A stretch of 64,000 nucleotides of DNA from Areca catechu. Lineage: Eukaryota; Streptophyta; Magnoliopsida; Arecales; Arecaceae. A program made the position numbers and the translations under genes. Below are positions 48,003 through 57,511 of this stretch, in pieces; within the stretch, counting starts at the first letter, position 1, and every line of letters begins with the position of its first letter. The notes beneath the pieces are model-generated. The model worked only from the letters and a program-made list of their open reading frames with translations. It made no database searches and was not told where the DNA came from. The stretch is from the NCBI GenBank assembly GCA_021397845.1, contig CM038048.1, positions 31,990,727 through 32,054,726 of the forward strand, written 5' to 3'.

Positions 48003-50422
48003 ATGTTCCATTTCGGTCCGGACTTTCGCCCCTCCACTGATCAGGGCGAAGCTGGTCCTTTCAAGCGGAGGTCGGTGTCTTCCTCTTCTTCCTCCGGCGG
48101 GGAGGAAGATGCAGCTCACTTCGAGCTCAATAGGAGGCATCCTCCTGGTCCAGTTCTCATCAGGGAACCAGATCCGGTCCTTCTCTCCCTCCTCCTTCTT
48201 CTGCTCCTATTTCTGAGTTTGTCCGGCTTGCAGGTCCTGGTGGGGTCGCCTCGACGATCACCGCCGGGGAACTCAGGACTGTCCGGGATGTCTATGGCAT
48301 TCCACCTTCTATCCGGCTTATGATCCCTCGTTCGGGGGAACAGGTCACTTCGAGTGGCCCGGGCCATCTTGCCTTCTATAAGGGGACCTTCTCTAGGGGT
48401 CTCTGGTTTCCTTTCCATCCTTTCTTCCTGTCTGTCTTGGACAATTATCGTCTAGTCCCCGCGCAGCTAGTGCCAAATGCTATTAGGGTTATTTTGTCTT
48501 TCATTGTGCTTTGTCACCTCCACGGGTTCGTTGCCCAATTTTCCTTGTTCAGGGCTTTCTTTGCCCTAAAGTGCCACCCAATCGAGGATGGGTGGTGGTC
48601 CTTATCCTCCCACCCGAAGGGCATCAAGTTCGAGCTTCCCTCTTCCATCAGGGGATGGAAGAGCAAGTTTTTTTTTGTTGATGTCGAGGGGGTCGATTGG
48701 GTCTGGAGCGATCCGGACAAGTCCCCCAACTAAAATTCTATGGTAGATGTGGCTGACCGGGATGATTACGAGCAGCTCTGCACTGCCCAGATTCCTCCTC
48801 TCGAGGTCCTGTTGTCTGAGCAGAACCTCGCCAACTCCGGGGTCGACCCAACGAATGGGTTGGGTGAGTTCGACCTGAACTTTTCTTTTCCTTTACTCTT
48901 GTACTCCTTGCATTGTTTCCCACAGGCTCTAACCGTTGAGTAATTTGCATGCAGGGATGATCTTCTCCGAGAATGACCTTCTGGCCATCGCCAAGAAGAG
49001 GCCGCCGACCAGGCTGGCCGGGGAGCCTGCACCGAGGTGGGCCCGGAGTGAGAGTGATTCTGTGGCCGCTCCCACGGTAGTGGTTGGTCTGAGCTCGACC
49101 GCCCCAGCGGGTCCGAGTTTAGAGGTGTCTCATGCTCCTCCTGCACCAGTGGAGAGGGCAGCTTTTGTGGCACCGAGGCCAGCCCAGCAGGCCCCTGCTG
49201 CAGAGCCCGAGGTAGTCGTCAAGGTGAGGGTCGCGGCTGCTGTCGCTGCACCCTACCGTCCTCCAGGTCCGCCCGTTGCTGATGTCAGGGGTGAGGAGAT
49301 CCGGGCTACGATTGGGGCCACAAAGGAGGTGCCGCCTGCATCGGCACTAGCTTCTCAGCCTCCCCCCCGCGGCCCTTCAGCTAGCGGGGCAAGATCGCCC
49401 GCTCATAGAGAGAGTAGGAGGGAGGAGGCGCGGTGCCATCTCCCTTTCAAGATGGGGCCGGAAAGTTCATTTCTCCGAAGTCCCGAGCTAGCCGAATGCA
49501 TGATGGATTTCTCCATCCAGGTATGCGACCGGCAAGAGATGGCTGGGATGCGGCTGACTGATGTTATCAGCGCCATCTTTCCCCAGCTATACTCGGTGAG
49601 CTATCCCCCTCTTTCTTTTCTTCTCCTTTCTCTTTTTCTATTTCTTTTTTTTTTAGGCTGACCTCATTTCATGATGCAGATCGGTGCCGAGGCCCTCTTC
49701 ATCAAGGGCCACTACTAGAGCTGGGAGCATCTTGAGTGGCAATAGGCCGTCGAGATTGAGTCTTTGAAGGCCAACCTGAAGGAGAAGGGCAGGGCAAACG
49801 GGGTCCTTGAGTTGAAGGTCAAGGACCTTGAAAAAGAGCTCGCCGATGTTGAGGGGCGAGCGAAGGGACTCCTGGTGGCTCACGACCTAGAGCGGAGCCA
49901 CTCGAAGAAGGCGATCAACAACCTCTCCATCGTCGAGAAAAAGCTGAACTAGTACAGTACCGAGGTCGATCGGCACAAGGAGGTCGCTCGAGCTACCCAG
50001 GCGGAGCTGGCAGCTGGGAAGGAGAAACTTGCCACAGCTGAGAAGGTGGCGAGATGACAGCCAACTCGATGGAGGCAGCCAGGCTGGAGGTCGCCAAGTT
50101 GAGGAGGGTGGACGCTGAGGCCACGAAGGGTATTGAGGATGCCGTCACCATATTCAAGGCTTCGGAGGACTTCGTTGCTGAAATCCAGCAAATGGCGTCG
50201 GACTCCTTCTATAAGGGTTTTATGTACCTGCACAACCGGGTCGAGGCACTTATTCCTGACAAGGACCATAGTTGCCTCAGGTATCCTTCGACCTCAGAGG
50301 CGAAGGCTGACGAGGAGGTCATCACGGGAGCCGTGGGCCCAGAGCCTTCGATGCTAGCTGAGGGTGATCCTTCCGAAGTTAGGGCAGTCTGGCCGGAAGC
50401 TCCTGAAGGCGGGTACTCCTAG
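48003..50422 (+). pseudogene. TatC antisense gene: gypsy-type Transposase_28-like protein, three exons
   Basis: Start ATG 48003 (MFHFGPDFRPS, matching TatB). Proposed exons 48003-48863, 48955-49595, 49680-50422. Intron 1 (48864-48954) GTGAGTT...TGCATGCAG, phase 1; intron 2 (49596-49679) GTGAGCT...ATGATGCAG with a strong T-rich tract, phase 0. Same positions and phases as TatB. The exon 1 core (48300-48720) is the best copy here: PFHPFFLSVLDNYRLVP, NAIRVILSFIVLCHLHG, SSIRGWKSKFFFVDVEGVDW. Exon 2 is fully open (Ala/Pro-rich, then MMDFSIQVCDRQE). Exon 3 is a coiled coil, then DSFYKGFMYLHNRV. Defects: frame change near 48180, TAA 48731, stops near 49716, 49746 and 49950, a frameshift near 50045. 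Confidence 0.78.
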
Positions 50423-50690
50423 CCTCCGGGCTCAGCAGGGAAACCAACTGGTGTAGAGTAGCCCTTCCCTTTCCTGCCTCATTTTGTACTTTTGTTTCTT
50501 GTACTCAGTCAAGGTCACCCGGCATGTTGGGGACCCAGAAGACACTTGTAACTTGTGTTTAATCAATGAAACTTGAGCTTTTTGGTCATCTATTTTCTTT
50601 GCCTAGTTCTTCCCTTTTTTCTCTCTTTCTTTCACTCCCTTTCTTCTTTTTTCTTCTTCTTCTTCTTTTTTTTTTGCATGGGGAGATCAG
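50423..50690 (+). terminator. Putative 3' UTR/poly(A) region of TatC antisense gene
   Basis: TTGTACTTTTGT, CCCGGCATGTTGG, ACACTTGTAACTTG and AATGAAA at 50565-50571, then GAGCTTTTT: the same ordered blocks as after the TatB gene. Followed by a C/T-rich tract (50600-50670) with TTCTTCTTCTTC. Confidence 0.45.
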
Positions 50691-50699
50691 AGAGAAGGG

Positions 50700-51290
50700 T
50701 TTCACCTTGTTTGGGGTGAAGTTGTGATACTTGAGAGCTGCTGGGCTCGAAGGTGTTGTTCACTAAGAGCCATGTGGCTCGGAGGTCCCGTGGCCGGAGA
50801 TCTGAGCTCTAGTCTTGGATTGGCATCCTAGAGCTGAGCTCGGGGACGTTGATGACTGAAAGCTGCGTGGCTTAAAATTCTCTTGGTCGGAGATCTAAGC
50901 TCCAGTCTTGAGTAGGTGTCCTGGAGCTGGGCTCGAGGATGTAGATGACTGAGAGCTGCGTGGCTCGAAGTTCTCGTGGCCGGAGATCTGAGCTCCGGTC
51001 TTGAGTGGGCATCCTGGAGCTGGGCTCGGGGATGTAGATGACTAAGAGCTTCGTGGCTCGAAGTTCTCTTGGCCAGAGATCTAAGCTCCGGTCTTGAGTG
51101 GGCATCCTGGAGCTGGGCTCGGGGACGTAGATGACTGAGAGCTGCATGGCTCAAAGTTCTCTTGGCTAGAAATCTGAGCTACAATCTTGAGTGGGTGTCC
51201 TGGAGCTGGGCTCGGGGACGTAGATGACTGAGAGCTGCATGGCTCGAAGTTCTCTTGGCTGGAGATCTAAGCTCCGGTCTTGAGTTTGGA
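50700..51290. repeat. TatC 93-bp minisatellite (about six units)
   Basis: Units carry CTGGAGCTGGGCTCGGGGAC, GATGACTGAGAGCTGC, GGCTCGAAGTTCTCTTGGCC and GGAGATCTGAGCTCCGGTCT. The CTGGAGCTGG core is at 50921, 51014, 51107 and 51200, so the period is 93. Core words are shared with the 85-bp array of TatB (GGAGCTGGGCTCG, TGGCCGGAG). Confidence 0.93.
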
Positions 51291-51650
51291 AGGTGGTAGC
51301 TTCGATGCTGTACTTCCCTCTCATTCTCTTTCTTTCCTTCCCCTCTCACCTTTTTTATGAGCGGGGAGATAGAGATGAGGGTGCTTGCTATGTTCCTCTC
51401 TTGTTCTCTTTCTTTCCTTCCCCTATCTTTTTTCCTTTTCTTTTTTTTTTTTTTAGAGTGGGGAGATCAGAGAAGAGGATGCTTGCAGTGCCCCCCCTTT
51501 ATTATCTTTCTTTCCTTCCCCTCTCATCTTCTTTTCGAGTGGGGAGATCAGAGAAGGGGGGTTGCCGGGCTCCCCCCTTTCTTCTCTTTCTTTCCTTCCC
51601 CTCTTGTCTTCTATTTGAGTGGGGAGATCAGAGAAGGGGGTTACCAAGCT
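51291..51650. repeat. TatC pyrimidine-rich tandem repeat (four units of about 80-95 bp)
   Basis: Four copies of a unit with TCTTTCTTTCCTTCCCCTCT followed by GAGTGGGGAGATCAGAGAAG. The pyrimidine cores are near 51330, 51410, 51508 and 51588. Inserted between the 93-bp and 63-bp arrays. Confidence 0.88.
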
Positions 51651-52555
51651 TGATTGCCTTGGAGCTAGGCTCGAGGTTTTCCTAGACGTGGAGCTAGGAT
51701 CGGGCCCAGGGGTTGCTTGAGGTCTTGGCTCAGGTCTTTGACGTCTTTGAGCTAGGCTTGAGGCGTTGATGGGAGCTATGTGGCTCCATGATCTCTTGGC
51801 ATCTCGGAGCTGGGCTCGAAGACTTTTGAGATGGAGAGTGGCTTGGCTCGAAGTTCCCTTGGCTGGAGATCTGATCTCCAGTCTCGAGCTGGTGTCTTGG
51901 AGCTGGGCTCGGGGATGTTGTTGACTGGGAGCTGCTTGGCTCAAAGGTCTCTTGTCGTCTTGGAGCTGGGTTCGGGGATGCTTGGAGTTGGGAGCTATGT
52001 GGCTCGAAGATCCTTTGATATCCTGGAGCTGAGCTCGGGGATGCTTGGAATTGGGAGCTACGTGGCTCAAAGGTCTCTTGACGTCCTGGAGCTGGGCTCG
52101 GGGATGCTTGGAGTTGAGAGCTACGTGGCTCGAAGATCCTTTGACATCCTGGAGCTAGGCCCGGGGATGCTTGAAATTGGGAGCTACGTGGCTCGAAGAT
52201 CCTTTGACATCCTGGAGCTGGGCTCGGGGATGCTTGGAATTGGGAGCTACATGGATCGAAGATCCTTTGACGTCCTGGAGCTGGGCTCGGGGATGCTTGG
52301 AATTGGGAGCTACGTGGCTCGAAGATCCTTTGATGTCCTGGAGCTGGGCTCGGGGATGCTTGGAGTTAGGAACTACGTGGCTCGAAGATCCTTTGATGTC
52401 CTGGAGCTGGGCTCGGGGATGCTTGGAATTGGGAGCTACGTGGCTCGAAGTTCTCTTGACATCTTAGAGCTGGGCTTGGGGATGCTTGGAGTTGGGAGCT
52501 ACGTGGCTCGAAGATCCTCTAACGTCCTGGAGCTAGGCTCGGGGACGCTGTCGAT
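51651..52555. repeat. TatC 63-bp minisatellite (about ten units)
   Basis: Regular units TTGGGAGCTACGTGGCTCGA, GATCCTTTGACGTCCTGGAG and CTGGGCTCGGGGATGCTTGG; the TCCTGG core is at 52210, 52273, 52336 and 52399. 51651-51880 holds more degenerate units. As 63 is 21 codons, one long repetitive frame (51831-52682) stays open; I take it as a by-product, not a gene. Confidence 0.93.
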
Positions 52556-53438
52556 TCTTTCCTGCAAGACATGCGGATACCCATGCAAGGGAGAAATCGT
52601 TATCATGATTGTTGGTAAGGGGACTTACCTTGTTGGGGGTGTCTTCGTAGGCCGTAGGCCCTCCCCCTTCGGGGGAGCCTGACACCGTCAAGTTCTTCGA
52701 GGCAACGGACCCCTCGTGATGGGGCTTCGGCCACCTCGTGGGGGCCTTCCCATGGTGGTTCACGATCGCCATCCCGACGACCGTGGTATCTTTGTTGGCC
52801 TTTCTCCTTCGCTTTCTTCTCTCCTCATGGCGGGGAGATGACTCTCGGGGCCCCCTGCCCCCCAAGCCTTCTTAGACGCATGCACGATTCTCTAGGCGAT
52901 CACACCCATCGGTTTTGCGATGGGGTAGATGTCGATGGTTGAAGCTGACGGGAGAGCAGTGAGCGCTTGGGGCCCTGCTTGAGGTCTGCCCCCCGCAAAC
53001 CTTTGGAGGTAGGCCTCCTCGATGAGCTTCTCGATCTCCTACTTGTGATTACGACATTCTTCGATATCGTGGCCGTGATCATGGTGGGGGCGATGATACT
53101 CCGCCTCGCCACGACCGGTGAAGGGCTTCACTAGTAGTGGGTGTTGTAGTCTGGTGGCTCGCCAGCTGAGCCTCGCATACTGATGAACTGGCGGAGAACT
53201 CTGCTAGCTTGCGCTCATGCTTCTCCAGGCACGCTTTCACTGTGTGCCTGATGGTTTCGTCAGCGGGTCCCCCTGCCGAAGGAGACAGAGAAGGTGACGT
53301 CCTGGAGAAGCCTGGAGAAGATCGCCGATCCGCTGGCCTTTCTAGCTCGTGTCATTACCGTTCTTCCGTGGTATGTTGACCTGTTAGGAGGTGGAGGACT
53401 TAGTCATGCCTGTCCTGCCCCTTCCTGGCATACCAATC
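52556..53438 (-). pseudogene. TatC gag/protease-start remnant and primer binding site
   Basis: From right to left: the PBS candidate TGGTATGCCAGGAAGGGG (about 53418-53435, 3-base spacer), a gag N-terminal segment (53170-53290) like TatB 14700-14850, then directly the knuckle region (52960-53110). The gag core between them is missing, a deletion of roughly 700 bases compared with TatB. A segment like the protease start (KDTTVVGMAI, about 52780) follows, and from about 52680 leftward the sequence changes to the post-integrase type. Several stops. It cannot encode a working gag. Confidence 0.8.
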
Positions 53439-55108
53439 TGTTTCTGCCAAGATCGTCGTGGCCTATATCTACTGTCGGTGCCGAAGATGCGCTCCCCCTG
53501 CCACCCGGCCATCCTCAGCTCCCGGACCTCCATGCTGGGTGTGATGGCCTTGCCGCCCAGCGGTCTTTCGCTCCTGAACCTGTGAGACAGGGATTAGAGA
53601 CCCGGGCCGGGGTTTCCGGCGGGGGCACTCCGATGATCAAGTCAGTGACAATCCAGGGAAACAGATCCTCCTGGCGGGCCCCTCTTGATGGACTCCGCTC
53701 TAGGAGGAGTGGAAAATGTGTGTGAAGGTGAAAACGTTGCAGGGGTAGAGTGATAGCGGGGACAGAGGGGTACCCTGTTCCTCCGCCTCTTCTTGTATCC
53801 CTCGTTTTCCTTCAACTGTGGTGGTAGTGGCGCTTCACCCTCTTGGTCGGGCTTGCGCTTGTGCTCATAGTGGTAGTGGTGCCATGCCCCTCTTGCTGGT
53901 GGGGGTTGCACTCCTTCTCCTTTTTTTTTTCTCTCTAGCTTGTGTTTTTTGCCTGTGTGTTGGAGTTGTTGTGTTACCTCCAAGTTTGTTGCAAACTAAG
54001 TTACCATTGGGTGCTTGTCTCAGGATCCCCGCCGGGTTGTCAAGCGCATGCAGCAGTGTCCCGAGAAGTCTTTCCTGATTCATGATAAGGGGAGTTGTCA
54101 GGCGCTCTGGCACTCCTCTTGGTTGCCTCATTTCGGGAAACTTGGCAGTGCCTCGAATGGCAAGCCGCCGCCTGCAGGATTCGATTCTCCTGGTTGGCTT
54201 CCTTTCTTGGGCGATTTGAGTGGTTGGTGAGGAGTGTGGCATCTCGATCAGCATGTTGCTTGCCTTTCTAGTGTAACTGGCGGTCGCAGGTGGTTAATAC
54301 GGTATGGTAGGTGCTCCAGTACGATCCTCGGGTGGCTCGCCAGCGTTCTGGGCTAGCGATGACCTCGCCCGAGCTGGGGCTAAGCTAGAATGACAGGGCT
54401 TGCTCCGACCTAAGCGCTCCGAGCTTGTGGGGGTGTCTCGATCGAGGAGGGCAGAGAGTGGGCCTGGTCCGGAAGGCACGCGCTCAGAGAGGCTCCACAT
54501 TAGTGGGTGAGCGCTTTTGCTCGACCTCGACCACAGGGCACTAACCTCCGAGGGTCTCGCTTCGGAGGGCAGGAGGCAAATCCGATCCAGAGGGCGTGTG
54601 CTTAGAGAGGCTCCACATTGGTGGGTGAGCGCTAAGCTCGACCTTTACCACAGGGCACTAACCTCCGAGGGTCTCATTCTGGAGGGCGGAAGGCGGACCC
54701 GGTCCAGAGGGCGCACGCTTGGAGAGGCTCCACATCGGTGGGTGAGTGCTAAGCTCAACCTCGATCGTAGGGCACTAACCTCCGAGGGTCTCACTCTGGA
54801 GGGCGGATGGCAGACCCGGTCGAGAGGGTGCGCGCTCAGAGAGGCTCCACATTGGCGGGTGAGCGCTGAGCTCGACCTCGACCGCAAGGCACTAGCCTCC
54901 GAGGGTCTCGCTCTAGAGGGTGGAAGGCGGCTCTGACTTAGACATCCCGAGCTCACGGGCACGACATGGTGGAGGATTGAGCTCGGCTTGTTGTTCTAAG
55001 GGAGCTCAGCTCAGCTCAGTAATAGAATCCGGGCTGGAGAGTCGACGCGGCATCTTTTCTTGACGTGGTGCCTGCCGGTTCCTCCACGTCAGCGATCCCT
55101 CCACATCA
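53439..55108 (-). repeat. TatC 5' LTR
   Basis: 1670 bp, TGTTTCTGCCAAGATCGTCG to CTCCACATCA, matching the left LTR throughout, including the four 117-bp units at 54510-54930. It would drive gag-less TatC RNA on the minus strand. Confidence 0.94.
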
Positions 55109-55240
55109 ATTTGCACCATTGAAAAATGGAGATATGTTTGAGGCTTGTCCCTCAACTACAATAGTACCAATAGGGGTTGCCATAGATCTTTACTCAAGAC
55201 GGTAAATCCTATATACTAAGAATAAGGCTCTAATACCACT
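55109..55240 (-). pseudogene. CopB gag start and primer binding site
   Basis: The gag ATG is at 55183-55181 (MATPIGTIVVEGQASN), ending at the TatC border with PFFNGAN. The primer binding site TGGTATTAGAGCC (55226-55238) is one base off the initiator Met-tRNA complement and lies two bases from the LTR. Confidence 0.92.
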
Positions 55241-56866
55241 TGTTACCCAAAGAGCAACCCATGATGGGGGTAAATTGGGTCTAAAAAAAAAAATTAAAGC
55301 TAAGCTTAATAAAACAAGTAGCAAACTACACAAGACAAGATATGCAATTCAATTCAATAAGGTATTAAAATTAAAGTGCAATGCTCTAATGTAAAGGTGC
55401 AGCGAGAATTATATATAATAAGCAATAAAGTAAAGAGCAAGGAGGGAGATAACAAACAATCACAAATACAATAATTTATAGTGGTTCGGTGCCAACAATG
55501 CACCTACATCCACTCCCTAAGATCCCCTTGGAAATTCACTATAATCCAATGATTACAGCTGATTAGTTTTCCGGGCTCACTAATCAAAACCCGACTTATT
55601 TTACAAGGTTCACAAGTCACAACCTCACTTGGTTTTACAGGCTAACCAAGAACCTAATTGGTTTTCACAAGGCTAACCAAAAACCTCCCTTGGTTTTTCT
55701 GGGCTAACCAAGAATTTTAGTGGTTTTGTAGGCTAACCACCAACCTAATTGGTTTTCAAGGCTTACCAACAACCTTACTTGGTTTTCCAATAGGCTAACC
55801 AATAACCTTTACAAGATAAAAGATAGAGAAATAAAGAACCAATGTAAGCTTTCAACTAAAAAGCAAATAAGTCGATGTAGCTCGAAGTTGTGTTGCTTTG
55901 CTCTTATTGAAGCCTTTTGAACTCCCAAGATTGAATGATCTTCAATGCACTTGATAGCTTTGAATGCTTGGAAGGCTTCTCTTGGCTTGAGAGTGGTTGA
56001 GCTTTGAATGAATAGGAGTTAAGGCTCTTCTCTCTTCTTTTTTCTTTAAACTCTTTTGGATATTCAATATTTATGAATAGTTGTTGTCTTGATTTGATTT
56101 GGAGCCTTTATATGCCTTCCTAGGCCCCCAAAACTAAAATCTAGTTGTTATACTTTAAAAACTAGTCGTTGGAGGGCATTTGGAAGAGTTCTGTGCTTGA
56201 AAAAACTAGCCGTTACTGTTGTCAGAACTCCATATGTCGACACTTCCTCTTCATGTGTCGACACATTAGGTCGACACATATTCTTCTTGAGTCGACACAA
56301 GTTCAAAATGTTCCATTCAGATTCTCTAAAAAAATTAGCTGAGTCGACACATTCTTAGTTGAGTCGACACATTAGGTCCGTATGTCGACACATAAACTGT
56401 TCCTTCAATTTCTGTAAGTTCTGTGGCTTAAAATTCTCAGGCGATGTATTGATCCATGTGTTGACACCTTGAGTCGACACATAAGGTTCATGTGTCGACA
56501 CATCATCTGTGCCATTTGAAATTTCGCTGCGTGCCGATCTGAGCCGACACACCATCTTCATGTATCGACACATCATGTCATGTGTCGATACCTTGAGTCG
56601 ACACATCATTAAAAAGGTACAGAATTTGCTGAACTTGTGCTAGAACATGTTTTCACTTGCCTTGGTCATCCATTCAACCAACTCTTTGAGTGTCCAAGTC
56701 TTGTTTTGTGCAATCATCCTATTCAAACTTGGTTCTTCAACACAATTGGGCTTCTTCAAATTTTGTGAGCATCCTTTCATTGAAAACACACTTAAAGCAA
56801 ATCATTAGTCCTCAAATTATACTTAACTATTTTCCTTATCATCAAAATCAATTAGTGGAGTCAACA
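55241..56866 (-). repeat. CopB 5' LTR
   Basis: 1626 bp. TATATAAAG-type box on the minus strand at about 56106-56114. It has more GGTTTT-GGCTAACCAA units (55590-55810) than the left copy, and the palindrome array at 56235-56610. TGTTACCC to GAGTCAACA, followed by the AGCCT duplication. Confidence 0.94.
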
Positions 56867-56871
56867 AGCCT

Positions 56872-57511
56872 CACAGATGATTTATAATTTATGTTGTATC
56901 TTGATTATTTCTATTTACTATCATTGATGTTGATGTATCTTGGTATGTTTCAGTATTGCTGATGAGTTAGCAAAATTTTGTAACTGAAAACTTCATATTA
57001 TATATATACATGTAACACTTTGATACTTAATTCATTTTCCTGATTGTTTCACTATGATTGATATGCTTGAATTTAATATGATACTCTTATCATTTTGGCT
57101 CTGATACCTAATAATGTTAACTTTGAAATCTTAAGTTTAATGTCTTTGAGCTGTGACAAGTTCAGTTATGATTGAATTCAACTCCGTTATTTTTTGTCTC
57201 CATGCTTATGTTAAGGAGGAGTTTACTCCCTTTTTCTAATGACTGACAAAAAGGGGGAGTATGATTAATTTCCAATTTGATCTGATAAATTTGATATTTC
57301 CAATTTGATCTGATAAATTTAATCTGATATCAAAATTGCATATTGCCTGTTCTAATTAGAATTGTCTAATTAAGGGGGAGATTTATTCTTCCTATCTATG
57401 CAAGTTGTGGTTTATATGAGCTTAAAATCATGTTCATAAAACATCATATCTGAAATTTAAAAATTAATGTTGAATTACTCAAGGTTTTGTCATTATCAAA
57501 AAGGAGGAGAT
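56872..57511 (+). other. CopA 3' noncoding region and polypurine tract
   Basis: No gene. Continues CopA after CopB. It has AAAAAGGGGGAG (about 57248), TTAAGGGGGAGA (about 57372) and the polypurine tract AAAAAGGAGGAGAT just before the LTR at 57512. A direct repeat TTTGATCTGATAAATTT lies near 57278 and 57306. Confidence 0.75.

Larger units (their letters stand above)
45804..55108 (-). mobile_element. TatC: pol-less (non-autonomous) Tat-type element
   Basis: TGTTGCCGCC at 45804 to CTCCACATCA at 55108, with ATTTA (45799-45803) and ATTTG (55109-55113) as a 5-bp duplication with one change; removing the insert and one copy restores GAN-YTY in the CopB gag. LTRs 45804-47468 and 53439-55108 (1665 and 1670 bp). 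The LTR starts resemble TatB (GCCAAGATC-TCGTGGCC). Inside are a polypurine tract, the antisense gene, three tandem arrays, a gag/protease-start remnant and a primer binding site. RT, RNase H and integrase are absent: sequence like that just after TatB integrase (near 8216-8290) runs almost directly into protease-start/gag sequence. Confidence 0.93.
34177..56866 (-). mobile_element. CopB: Ty1/copia SIRE/Maximus-like element
   Basis: TGTTTCCCAG at 34177 to GAGTCAACA at 56866 with perfect AGCCT duplications (34172-34176, 56867-56871). LTRs: 34177-35740 (3', left) and 55241-56866 (5', right). The minus-strand order from the right is primer binding site, gag, protease, integrase, RT, RNase H, extra ORF with a 1031-bp triplication, 3' LTR. 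It is related to CopA but with a distinct palindrome variant and distinct C-terminal half of the extra ORF. TatC splits its gag at 45803/55109. Fewer stops than CopA, as expected for a later arrival. Confidence 0.95.

Noticed and set aside
51831..52682. Open frame of 283 codons with a regular 21-residue repeat (LELGSGMLGIGSYVARRSFD type)
   Set aside because: It lies on the 63-bp minisatellite; 63 is divisible by 3, so any stop-free unit gives a long frame. No homology beyond the repeat and no start context.
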